Shown here in pieces: positions 45,054-53,062 of a DNA stretch of 64,000 nt (positions are counted from its first letter, which is position 1; every line of letters begins with the position of its first letter). Under the pieces are notes generated by a model, which was not told the DNA's origin, made no database searches, and was given only the letters and a program-made list of their open reading frames with translations. Source of the DNA: Roseobacter ponti. GTDB taxonomy: Bacteria; Pseudomonadota; Alphaproteobacteria; Rhodobacterales; Rhodobacteraceae. The stretch is taken from contig NZ_CP048789.1 in the NCBI RefSeq assembly GCF_012932215.1, positions 1 through 64,000 on the forward strand. Direction: 5' to 3'. The translations under genes were made by a program, and so were the position numbers.

Positions 45054-46778
45054 ATGACCGGCGGGTTTCTCGATGGCGATATTTTTCGCGGGCTTGCCTT
45101 TCGCATCCTCGTGTTTCTGTCGCTGGCGCTGCTTCCCTTCGGGCTGATCTCGGTCGTGCAGACGCGTGAGCTTGCAGAGCAGGCTGTGCGAAACGCCGAA
45201 ACCTCGCTCATCGGTCTGACGGAACGCGCGGCCGGTGCGGAACGCACGATCATCCAGGAAGCTTTTGGTTCCGCAGACGCGATCAGTTCTTTTGCCCGGG
45301 CTTTTATTGCGGAGCCTGAGGTCTGCAGCGATTTCCTGGCGCGGTATATTGAGACTGAAGACCGCTACTCCCAGATCGGCTTTGTCGGTACCGACGGGGT
45401 GATGAGCTGCACCTCTGCGGGGGGCGTGCATGACTATTCCGACGATCCGGCGTTCCAGCAGGTGCTTTTGAATCCCCGCCGCACCGTGCGCTTTATCCGG
45501 GAACCTGCAATCAGCGGTAAGCCGGTACTGCTGGTTTTGCGGCCCGTGTTTGAGGGCGATATCCTCCTGGGGTTTATGACGATGTCGATCCCCCGGGCGG
45601 CTGTGGACAATATCGTGCGCCCCGAACCGGAACGGCTGCCATTCGGTGTCATCGTTTTCAACCAGGGCGGTGAGGTGGTTCTTTCATCTCCCGGCGATTT
45701 CGATGCAGAGCTGAACCAGCCCTTAAACCGCAGCCTGACCGCGCTGATCGGTGAAAAGCCGTCAGTTTTCACTGACGAGAACAACGCCGGAGAGACCCGT
45801 GTTTATTCGGTCGTGTCCATCGTGCCTGACGTGGCCTATTCCATGGCCGTCTGGCGCAGTGACGATCTGATTGCCAGCACGGACCGCACCGGCCGGCTGA
45901 GCCTTTTTCTGCCCGTGATGATGTGGCTCGCCAGCCTTGTGGTTGCCTTCTGGTCGATCAACCGCCTCGCAATCCGGCATATCCGCAAGCTGAGCCGGCA
46001 GATGCGGCTTTTTGCCTATAACCGGCGCATGCCGCGCAACACGCTGGGTCATGGCGTGCCCCGCGAACTGCAGGAAATTCAGCAGTCCTTTGTGAACATG
46101 GCCGGATCGATCATCCGGGACGAAGCATCGCTGGAAGACAATATCCGTGACAAGAACATCCTGCTTAAAGAAGTGCATCACCGGGTTAAGAATAACCTGC
46201 AGCTTATATCGTCGATCATGAACATGCAGATCCGGCGCGCCCGGACCGAAGACGCGCGGTTCGTGCTTAAACGGCTGCAGGACCGTATTCTGAGTCTCGC
46301 AACCGTGCACAAGAACCTGTACCAGAGCGAGCGGCTGGACCGGGTCGACGCCGGCGCCCTGATCAAAGAGATCGTGCAGCAGCTGCTGGTCGTGGGCCTG
46401 CCTGCGGGTTCAGGCATTAAAGTGAACCAGCACTATGACCAGATCATGCTGGACGCCGATGATGCAGCACCCCTGACCCTGACAGTGTCCGAGGCCGTGA
46501 CAAATGCGATGAAATATATCAACGAGCCGGGGCAGGGCGGCACGCCGCAGCTCGATATTACCTTTGCGATGAGTGGCGATGATGCTGCCGTCTTTACCAT
46601 CAGCAACACCACGCCTCCGGATTCCGGGACCAAGGGCACGGGCCTTGGTTCGCAGCTGATCAACGCTTTCGCGCGGCAGCTTAACGGGGGCGTCGAAGTG
46701 TTCCACGAGGATGGTCTGCACAGGCTGGTGCTGACCTTTCCGCTCAGCCAGCGCGACCTGAAAATCCACGACTACTGA
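45054..46778 (+). CDS. HisKA_2-type sensor histidine kinase
   Basis: Membrane sensor kinase, 574 aa, probably acting on PhyR. Order: transmembrane helix about 14-35, extracytoplasmic sensory region about 36-280 (contains Cys91 and Cys119), second helix about 284-303, linker, then HisKA_2 with phospho-His in EVHHRVKNNLQLIS (His375/376). A HATPase domain follows with LTVSEAVTNAMKY and GTGLGSQLINAFARQLNG. It follows ecfG by two bases, so it belongs to the nepR-ecfG operon. Ligand or signal is unknown. Confidence 0.92.
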   Translation: MTGGFLDGDIFRGLAFRILVFLSLALLPFGLISVVQTRELAEQAVRNAETSLIGLTERAAGAERTIIQEAFGSADAISSFARAFIAEPEVCSDFLARYIETEDRYSQIGFVGTDGVMSCTSAGGVHDYSDDPAFQQVLLNPRRTVRFIREPAISGKPVLLVLRPVFEGDILLGFMTMSIPRAAVDNIVRPEPERLPFGVIVFNQGGEVVLSSPGDFDAELNQPLNRSLTALIGEKPSVFTDENNAGETRVYSVVSIVPDVAYSMAVWRSDDLIASTDRTGRLSLFLPVMMWLASLVVAFWSINRLAIRHIRKLSRQMRLFAYNRRMPRNTLGHGVPRELQEIQQSFVNMAGSIIRDEASLEDNIRDKNILLKEVHHRVKNNLQLISSIMNMQIRRARTEDARFVLKRLQDRILSLATVHKNLYQSERLDRVDAGALIKEIVQQLLVVGLPAGSGIKVNQHYDQIMLDADDAAPLTLTVSEAVTNAMKYINEPGQGGTPQLDITFAMSGDDAAVFTISNTTPPDSGTKGTGLGSQLINAFARQLNGGVEVFHEDGLHRLVLTFPLSQRDLKIHDY

Positions 46779-46806
46779 CGGGCATTCATTAATTCTCAGG
46801 ACCTTT

Positions 46807-46832
46807 GGAACCATACTGCATCAGGCTGCGTT
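46807..46832 (+). promoter_or_regulatory. EcfG-type promoter before the 39-aa peptide
   Basis: GGAAC at 46807-46811, 17-base spacer, CGTT at 46829-46832, shortly after the kinase gene. Confidence 0.72.
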
Positions 46833-46863
46833 AGTAGCCTGAACCAAGGAAAGGAGCCTGAGC

Positions 46864-46983
46864 ATGTCCACAGACCTGTTTATATTCGGGCTTTCCATTC
46901 TGACCGTGGTTGCACTGCTGGTGCTCGTGGCGACAAGCCGCGACAGTTCAGGGCATAAAGATGAAAACCAAGACCGCGGCTGA
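46864..46983 (+). CDS. 39-aa single-helix membrane peptide
   Basis: Short ORF starting MSTDLFIFGLSILTVVALL, one transmembrane helix, then a charged tail SSGHKDENQDRG. AAGGAG at 46851-46856 is seven bases from the ATG, and the EcfG-type promoter upstream is well placed. No family is recognised. It is a likely stress-induced small membrane protein. Confidence 0.65.
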   Translation: MSTDLFIFGLSILTVVALLVLVATSRDSSGHKDENQDRG

Positions 46984-47086
46984 GCGCGGCACCCAGACTG
47001 GGACCATTTGAGGTCATACCCGCTGCAGGACGCGCTACCCTGCCGCTGGCCGCATCAGCGATGCGGGGGAAGCTGGTGAAATTACG

Positions 47087-47115
47087 AACCCGGTCGCGAT
47101 ATCAGCGGCCGGGTT
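47087..47115 (-). terminator. Hairpin after the PuuR-like gene
   Basis: AACCCGG/CCGGGTT with a 15-base loop, starting 12 bases beyond the regulator stop on the minus strand. T-run weak. Confidence 0.4.
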
Positions 47116-47126
47116 TGATGGCGTTT

Positions 47127-47684
47127 TCAGAAACTCGGTGGCGTACAGGCACTGATAATCTCGCAGGGCTCAGTGCCGGTATTGCGGAACCGGTGCGGCA
47201 GACGGCTGTTGAAAAGATACCCGTCGCCCGGCCCGAGCGTGCTGATTTCTTCATCCACGGTGATTTCGATCTGACCGCGCACAACCACGCCTGCTTCTTC
47301 GGCATCATGGCTGAGAAATTCCGGGCCGGTATCTGCCCCCGGTTCATAGCGTTCGTGCAGGAGCTGCAACGCGTTCTCATGTGCACCGCCCAGCATTCTC
47401 AGGGACAAAAGCTGTGCATCATCATCTGTGGGTGCGATTTCGGTAAATTCGCCCGCCTTATAGAAGTACTTGCTCTGTCCCTGGTCTTCGATCGTGGCAA
47501 AGAATTCAGCCATCGATATGGGAATCGCATCAAGGAGACTTTTGAGCGAGGCAACCGACGGGCTGGTCCGGTTTTTCTCAATCAGGGAGATTGTGCCGTT
47601 TGTCAGGCCGGCGCGGGCGGCAAGTTCCCGCTGAGACAGGCCACGCTGCTTGCGGATTGCCCTTAATCTGTGGCCGATGTCCAA
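47127..47684 (-). CDS. XRE-cupin regulator, PuuR-like
   Basis: 185-aa regulator with an N-terminal HTH_3 domain (GHRLRAIRKQRGLSQRELA and LTNGTISLIEKNRTSPS) and a C-terminal cupin sensor ending SRLPHRFRNTGTEPCEIISACTPPSF. The domain layout and the C-terminal ISA-TP-F ending resemble E. coli PuuR, repressor of putrescine catabolism. The start is TTG at 47684 with GGGGAAAG upstream. It is divergent from the GabT-like gene and probably controls it, and possibly the cluster to the right. Confidence 0.8.
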   Translation of the reverse strand: MDIGHRLRAIRKQRGLSQRELAARAGLTNGTISLIEKNRTSPSVASLKSLLDAIPISMAEFFATIEDQGQSKYFYKAGEFTEIAPTDDDAQLLSLRMLGGAHENALQLLHERYEPGADTGPEFLSHDAEEAGVVVRGQIEITVDEEISTLGPGDGYLFNSRLPHRFRNTGTEPCEIISACTPPSF

Positions 47685-47815
47685 CGATGCTTTCCCCTGC
47701 GCTGCCGTGCGTATGCATTGCTTTTATTCAGTTATCTAGCCGCAAGGCCGGTTGTTGTCACACCAAATCGACACCAGCCCGGGAAAACCGTGACCGGGCG
47801 CTGCACGAATCTCAA

Positions 47816-47843
47816 TTGACAACTAAATTAAACGGAGTATCGA
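47816..47843 (+). promoter_or_regulatory. Possible sigma70 promoter before gabT-like gene
   Basis: TTGACA (47816-47821), 16-base spacer, TATCGA (47838-47843). It is 43 bases from the transaminase start. The surrounding AT-rich stretch is the best candidate for regulator binding. Confidence 0.35.
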
Positions 47844-47885
47844 TATTTTAAACACGACCGACTGACCCATGTAAGGATATTTATC

Positions 47886-49280
47886 ATGGCAACGACCGCC
47901 AAAACCACCGCAACAAAGAAGCCCCGCAAGGCGCGTGCCGCCCGCAAACCCAAAATTGCAGTTGTGCCGGACACGCCTGAAGTAACCGGCAACGCTGCAT
48001 TGCTGGCGCGCCGGGATGCAGCTGTGCCGCGCGGTGTGGCTTCTGCGGCTCCCGTGTTTGCAGAGCGTGCAGAAAACGCCGAGCTTTGGGACGTAGAGGG
48101 CAACCGCTACATCGATTTTGCCGGCGGTATCGCCGTGCTGAACACCGGCCACCGTCACCCCGCAGTGATCGCCGCAGCCAAAGCGCAGGAAGACAAATAC
48201 ACGCATACGTCTTTCCAGGTTGTGCCGTACGAGCCCTATGTGGCGCTTGCAGAAAAGCTGAACGCCATTGCACCGGGTGATTTCGCCAAGAAGTCCCTGC
48301 TGGTTACAACCGGCGCTGAAGCTGTTGAAAACGCTGTTAAAATTGCGCGTGCTGCGACCGGTCGTCCGGGTATTATCGCCTTTACCGGCGGATACCACGG
48401 ACGCACCCTGCTGACGCTTGGCATGACCGGCAAGATCAGCCCCTACAAAAAGAACGTGGGCCCGTTCCCCGCAGATGTCTTCCGTGCGCCTTTCCCGTCG
48501 GTACGTGACGGGATCACCGTGGAGGACGCCCTTACCGGTCTGAAGAACCTCTTCCTCACCGATGCGCAGCCTGACCGCGTGGCGGCCATCATCATCGAGC
48601 CCGTGCTGGGCGAGGGCGGCTATACGCCGGTGCCTTTCGAGATGATGACAGCTCTGCGCGAGATCTGTGACGCGCACGGTATCCTGCTGATTGCCGACGA
48701 AATCCAGGCCGGTTTCGGCCGGACCGGCACGATGTTCGCTATCGAACATTCCGGTGTCGTGCCCGATCTGATCACTGTCGCGAAATCCATGGCGGGCGGC
48801 TATCCGATCGCCGGTGTGATCGGTCGTGCCGATGTGATGGACGCGATGGAGCCCGGCGGGCTTGGTGGCACATACGGCGGCAACCCGGTGGCCTGTGCAG
48901 CAGCGCTTGCCGCGATTGACGCGCTGGAAAACGAAGGTCTTCTGGCCCGTTCGCTGGAACTCGGGGCGCATTTCCGCACCCGTTTTGCAGAGATTGGTGC
49001 ACGCACAGCGCCATGGCGCATGTGGGACATCCGCGGCCTTGGCGCCATGCTGGCTGTTGAGTTTGTTACCGATTTCGAGACAGCAGCACCTGACGGGGCT
49101 CTGGTTAAATCGATCTGCGCACACGCACTCAAACGTGGCCTGATCCTTCTGGGCTGTGGCATGCACGGCAACGCCCTGCGCATCATGGTGCCGCTGACGG
49201 CATCGGACGAAATCATCGAAGAGGGTCTGGGCATCTTTGAAGCCGCCCTCTCCGAGGCGGTGGCCGAACAGGGCGTATAA
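47886..49280 (+). CDS. gabT: Class III aminotransferase, GabT-like
   Basis: PLP transaminase resembling 4-aminobutyrate:2-oxoglutarate aminotransferase, the last amine-removing step of putrescine breakdown. The 464-aa protein has DVEGNRYIDFAGGIAVLNTGHRHP, FTGGYHGRTLLTL, LIADEIQAGFGRTG and the PLP lysine in TVAKSMAGGYP. About 35 N-terminal residues are Lys/Ala/Thr-rich (TKKPRKARAARKPK) and not usual for GabT. It is divergent from the PuuR-like gene and ends in a strong terminator. Confidence 0.87.
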   Translation: MATTAKTTATKKPRKARAARKPKIAVVPDTPEVTGNAALLARRDAAVPRGVASAAPVFAERAENAELWDVEGNRYIDFAGGIAVLNTGHRHPAVIAAAKAQEDKYTHTSFQVVPYEPYVALAEKLNAIAPGDFAKKSLLVTTGAEAVENAVKIARAATGRPGIIAFTGGYHGRTLLTLGMTGKISPYKKNVGPFPADVFRAPFPSVRDGITVEDALTGLKNLFLTDAQPDRVAAIIIEPVLGEGGYTPVPFEMMTALREICDAHGILLIADEIQAGFGRTGTMFAIEHSGVVPDLITVAKSMAGGYPIAGVIGRADVMDAMEPGGLGGTYGGNPVACAAALAAIDALENEGLLARSLELGAHFRTRFAEIGARTAPWRMWDIRGLGAMLAVEFVTDFETAAPDGALVKSICAHALKRGLILLGCGMHGNALRIMVPLTASDEIIEEGLGIFEAALSEAVAEQGV

Positions 49281-49306
49281 GCCGCTTCTGAACGACACAC
49301 ACCTGA

Positions 49307-49337
49307 ACGGGCGCGGACATTCCGCGCCCGTTTTTTT
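49307..49337 (+). terminator. Terminator after gabT-like gene
   Basis: ACGGGCGCGGA-CAT-TCCGCGCCCGT followed by a T7 run: 11-bp stem, strong rho-independent signal. The transaminase is thus a unit separate from the genes to its right. Confidence 0.9.
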
Positions 49338-49397
49338 GTGTCATCCGGCCTGTGGGTTCAGTGTGATATCATGGGGAACGTCACAGGAGGACGCCCC

Positions 49398-49694
49398 ATG
49401 ATCATGCGCATTTTTCAGGTTGTAACCCGTCCGGGCAAAGAGGCTGCTTTTGCACGGTTTTTCCACGAAACAGCGATCCCGCTGATGCAGCGAACCAAAG
49501 GTCTGGTGACTGTGCTGCCCGGTGCCGCACGGCAGGACAGCCCGCGTAATTTCAGCTTTGTGATGGTCTGGAAAGACCTTGAGGCGCTGCAGGATTTTGT
49601 CGGCCCTGACTATCAGACACCGCATATTGACCCTGCCGAAGAAGCCCTGGTCGAAAGCCGGTCCCTGCAGCATTACGACCTTGTTACCAACTGA
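49398..49694 (+). CDS. ABM-fold (antibiotic biosynthesis monooxygenase-like) protein
   Basis: 98-aa ferredoxin-like-fold protein: MIMRIFQVVTRPGKEAAFARFF, then FSFVMVWKDLEALQDFVG. Family members are cofactor-free monooxygenases or heme-degrading or stress-related proteins. AGGAGG lies seven bases before ATG 49398. It converges with the glutamate-synthase-like gene, ending two bases from its stop. No substrate is apparent. Confidence 0.75.
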   Translation: MIMRIFQVVTRPGKEAAFARFFHETAIPLMQRTKGLVTVLPGAARQDSPRNFSFVMVWKDLEALQDFVGPDYQTPHIDPAEEALVESRSLQHYDLVTN

Positions 49695-49696
49695 TT

Positions 49697-51316
49697 TCAG
49701 ACCGGGGGCGGTTTAAAGCTCGCCGCACTCGCACGCGCCCAGCGTTTGCGGTAATCGCCGCCCACGTCGCTCTGATTATCAAAGAGAAACCCCTCGGGCA
49801 GATAGGGGTAGGCGTCGCTGCCTTCGGCCATCTCCTTGTCTCCGAGCCGTACCATCAGGTGCTGGGGCATGAAATCTCCCGGATGGGAAAGACCCGCCGC
49901 ACCGGTCATTTCACCCAGAGCCTTGAGCGTATTGCGATGGAACCGCGCGACCCGTTCGGATTTTGAGCCGACATCAAGCGCGCGGGCACGCATCGGATCC
50001 TGTGTGGCGACGCCGACGGGGCAGTGATTGGTGTGGCAGGCCTGTGCCTGAATGCAGCCGATGGCAAACATGAAACCGCGCGCCGAGTTGCACCAGTCGG
50101 CGCCGAGGGCCAGACAGCGTGCGATGTCAAAAGAAGAGACAACTTTACCCGCCGCGCCGATCTTAATCTCGCCGCGCAATCCGGCACCCCGCAGTGTGTT
50201 GTGCACAAAGGTCAGACCCTCGACAAGCGGCATGCCGATGTGGTTGGAAAACTCAACAGGTGCGGCTCCTGTGCCGCCTTCGGTGCCGTCGACCACGATG
50301 AAATCCGGAGCGATGCCTGTTTCCAGCATCGCTTTGACGATACACATGAATTCCCGCCGGTGCCCGATGCAAAGCTTGAACCCGACCGGTTTACCGCCCG
50401 AAAGCTCCCGCATGTGGCCGACAAATTCCATCATTTCGATGGGTGTGGAAAAGGCCGAATGCGCCGCGGGCGAGACGCAGTCCTCGCCCATCGGGATGCC
50501 ACGCGCTTCGGCAATTTCAGGCGTGATTTTTGACGCGGGCAGCATGCCACCGTGGCCGGGCTTGGCGCCCTGGCTGAGTTTGAGCTCAATCATTTTCACC
50601 TGATCGAGCGTGGCTGTAGCGCGGAATTTATCCTCATCAAAACTACCGTCAGCAGCCCGGGCGCCGAAGTAGCCGGATGCGACCTGATATATAAGGTCAC
50701 CGCCGCCGGCCTTGTGATAGCGACTCACAGAGCCTTCGCCGGTGTCATGGGCAAATCCGCCCGCTTTTGCGCCGGTGTTCAGCGCCTCGATTGCATTGCC
50801 GGACAGTGATCCGAAGCTCATGGCGGAGATATTCAGGAGCGACGCGGAATAGGGCTGTTTGCAGTCCTTCCCGCCGATTCTAACCCTGAAATCAGTGTCT
50901 TCCAGTTCGACCGGAGAGACCGAATGTGTGACCCAGGCATAGCCTGCATCGTAAACGCGCATCCGGGTGCCAAAGGGGCGTTTGTCCTCCTGACCCTTGG
51001 CGCGCTGATAAACCAGGCTGCGCGCGTCGCGGCTGAACGGTTCTTCATCCTGGTCGCTTTCAATCAGATACTGGCGGATTTCCGGCCGGATGCCTTCGAA
51101 AAGAAACCGCATATGACCGAGCACCGGATAATTGCGCAGGATCGAATGCCCGGGTTGGCGCACGTCATGCAGCCCGAGAACCGACAGCCAGGCAAAGGCC
51201 GCAAAGGGTATAAGCAGCCACCATGTCCAGAAAAGTGCGGCAATCAGGCAGATGATGGCGAGGATCACAACCCCGGCGAAAGGGGCGAAACGGGTCATCG
51301 TGCTGAGGTCTTTCAT
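49697..51316 (-). CDS. Membrane-anchored FMN glutamate-synthase-like protein
   Basis: 539-aa protein of the FMN-binding glutamate synthase family. Two N-terminal helices (about residues 10-50) precede a TIM-barrel GltS domain with SAMSFGSLSGNAIEALN, DGTEGGTGAAP and the iron-sulfur motif CIQAQACHTNHCPVGVATQ. It lacks the glutaminase and GXGXG beta-helix parts of full GltB. Lone enzymes of this type are known, some acting in N-methylglutamate formation. ATG 51316 was chosen (MKDLSTMTRFAPF); the frame is open further into the intergenic region. Confidence 0.85.
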   Translation of the reverse strand: MKDLSTMTRFAPFAGVVILAIICLIAALFWTWWLLIPFAAFAWLSVLGLHDVRQPGHSILRNYPVLGHMRFLFEGIRPEIRQYLIESDQDEEPFSRDARSLVYQRAKGQEDKRPFGTRMRVYDAGYAWVTHSVSPVELEDTDFRVRIGGKDCKQPYSASLLNISAMSFGSLSGNAIEALNTGAKAGGFAHDTGEGSVSRYHKAGGGDLIYQVASGYFGARAADGSFDEDKFRATATLDQVKMIELKLSQGAKPGHGGMLPASKITPEIAEARGIPMGEDCVSPAAHSAFSTPIEMMEFVGHMRELSGGKPVGFKLCIGHRREFMCIVKAMLETGIAPDFIVVDGTEGGTGAAPVEFSNHIGMPLVEGLTFVHNTLRGAGLRGEIKIGAAGKVVSSFDIARCLALGADWCNSARGFMFAIGCIQAQACHTNHCPVGVATQDPMRARALDVGSKSERVARFHRNTLKALGEMTGAAGLSHPGDFMPQHLMVRLGDKEMAEGSDAYPYLPEGFLFDNQSDVGGDYRKRWARASAASFKPPPV

Positions 51317-51931
51317 CAGGTCTCCGGCGTTCTTGGTGAGGCCTCGGTCCCGGATGTGCCAAAGCTGCAGCCCCTGAGCGGATTGGCAATAAATTAAACG
51401 TAGTCCAATGATTATGCATCTGCGGTCGCCGCGCAAGCGCTGATGCGCCGGGCCCCGCGAAAAGCGATGCCGCGTGATGGCATCGGGTGGATGCACCATA
51501 GTGCTTGATCAGGTGGGAAAACCCGCATAACATTTAAGAAATGACACAGAATATACCGGTGACATGCGGCCTGGAGCGTCCTTAACATCGCACCGGGAAA
51601 GGTTCTGGCAGGGGAGAGAATCGCAAAGGTTGCCGCAGTGCCGGCTGGTCGCGACGCCGGCCGGCCATAGCTATAAGCGCCCGCAAAGGGCCGCAGGGAT
51701 CAGGGAGGCGAGACGATATTGTTTAATTTATTCTTCACTTCGCCAGCCGGTTCTGTGCGCGGGACCGCCGGATTGTGACTGATTTTCATCCATCCGGCCG
51801 GTTCACGCAAAGAAAAGCGTACCGGAGCGCCGTCAGCGGTTTTAACCGCCCCCGAACAGGCATAGATACCAGGTCGCGCAGAGTTTTTGCGGGCCTGGCC
51901 AGGTCCCTCTGTCGCGACGGAGAGATTTAAC
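51317..51931. other. 615-bp intergenic region without a gene
   Basis: I see no supported ORF here. It separates the minus-strand glutamate-synthase-like gene from the plus-strand amidase operon and should contain both promoters. A GC-rich inverted repeat CTCTGTCGCGACGGAG at 51907-51922 ends nine bases before the amidase start and could hide or position its ribosome site. AT-rich patches lie at 51385-51418 and 51715-51735. Confidence 0.5.
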
Positions 51932-52990
51932 ATGACCCCATTCGCCATTGCCGGCGTGCAGATGTATGTGAACGCACTGCAGTCCAACGTCGAAGGCATG
52001 ATCCAGCGCCTTGATGTTCTGATGGCCCGTTTCCCCTGGACCCAGATGGTGCTTTTCTCGGAACTGGCGCCTTACGGCCCGCTGGACCGCTTTGCACAGC
52101 CGCCCCAGAACGAAGCACTCGACCGCTTTTGCGAAGCCGCGCGCAAACACCGTGTCTGGCTGATCCCGGGCTCTATGTTTCTGCGTGATCCCGAGACGGG
52201 CCTGATCTTCAACACATCCGTGGTGATCAACCCCGAAGGTGAGATCATCCGGCGCTATTCCAAAATGTTCCCGTTCCGGCCTTATGAAACAGGTATCGCC
52301 GCCGGCACGGACTTCTGTGTCTTTGACGTGCCTGAGGTGGGCCGGTTCGGTCTGTCGATCTGCTATGATATCTGGTTCCCGGAGACCACGCGCCAGATCA
52401 CGGCGCAGGGCGTGGAAGTGTTGCTGCACCCGGTGCTGACCGGGACCACCGACCGTGACGCAGAGCTTGCGATCGCGCGGGCGACGGCGGCTCAGTTCCA
52501 GTGCTATGTGATTGACGTCAACGGTCTCGGGGCCGGGGGTGTCGGCAAATCGCTTGTGGTCGACCCGTCCGCGCATGTGCTGCACCAGTCCGCAGGGCAG
52601 GAAGATATGTTCCCCATCGAGGTCGATCTGTCGATGGTCCGTCGCCAGCGCGAGACCGGTATGAAGGGTCTCGGTCAGGTTCTGAAAAGCTTCCGCGACC
52701 GGTCGGTGGATTTCTCGGTCTATGACCGCAACAGCGGCACGGACGCTTATCTGAAATCGCTCGGACCGCTGGAGATCCCGCAGCAGGGGACCCGCGCCGG
52801 ATTGCATGTGGATATGCCCGGACAGAAAATCCAGGAAGTGCCCGCGTATAAGGGAATGGCCCACGACGCTGTGACGGCTCTTGCGCACGGGGCGACACCG
52901 GAGCCGGCGACGGCGGAACCTTCGGGGGAGGCCACGGCGGCACTGTCACCCCCTCCGGGGGCGAAGAACGAAAAACAATCCAGCGGGTAA
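51932..52990 (+). CDS. Carbon-nitrogen hydrolase (nitrilase-fold amidase)
   Basis: Nitrilase-superfamily amidase, 352 aa. The catalytic triad is visible: Glu in FSELAPYG, Lys in YSKMFPFRP and Cys in LSICYDIWFPE. The C-terminal 50 residues are Pro/Ala/Gly-rich and beyond the fold. Related enzymes include N-carbamoylputrescine amidase and omega-amidase. ATG 51932 was chosen; the frame is open to 51887. It opens a seven-gene or longer plus-strand operon with the decarboxylase 72 bp downstream. Confidence 0.88.
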   Translation: MTPFAIAGVQMYVNALQSNVEGMIQRLDVLMARFPWTQMVLFSELAPYGPLDRFAQPPQNEALDRFCEAARKHRVWLIPGSMFLRDPETGLIFNTSVVINPEGEIIRRYSKMFPFRPYETGIAAGTDFCVFDVPEVGRFGLSICYDIWFPETTRQITAQGVEVLLHPVLTGTTDRDAELAIARATAAQFQCYVIDVNGLGAGGVGKSLVVDPSAHVLHQSAGQEDMFPIEVDLSMVRRQRETGMKGLGQVLKSFRDRSVDFSVYDRNSGTDAYLKSLGPLEIPQQGTRAGLHVDMPGQKIQEVPAYKGMAHDAVTALAHGATPEPATAEPSGEATAALSPPPGAKNEKQSSG

Positions 52991-53062
52991 ATCAGCCGTT
53001 GCACCGGGCAGCAATGTGCTGTCCGGTTTGCATCGGCGACCCCGCGCAACGGAGAACGACTG

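Noticed and set aside
51564-51782. 72-codon plus-strand ORF in the gap before the amidase gene
   Set aside because: No ribosome site, biased Arg/Pro composition and no homology that I recognise.
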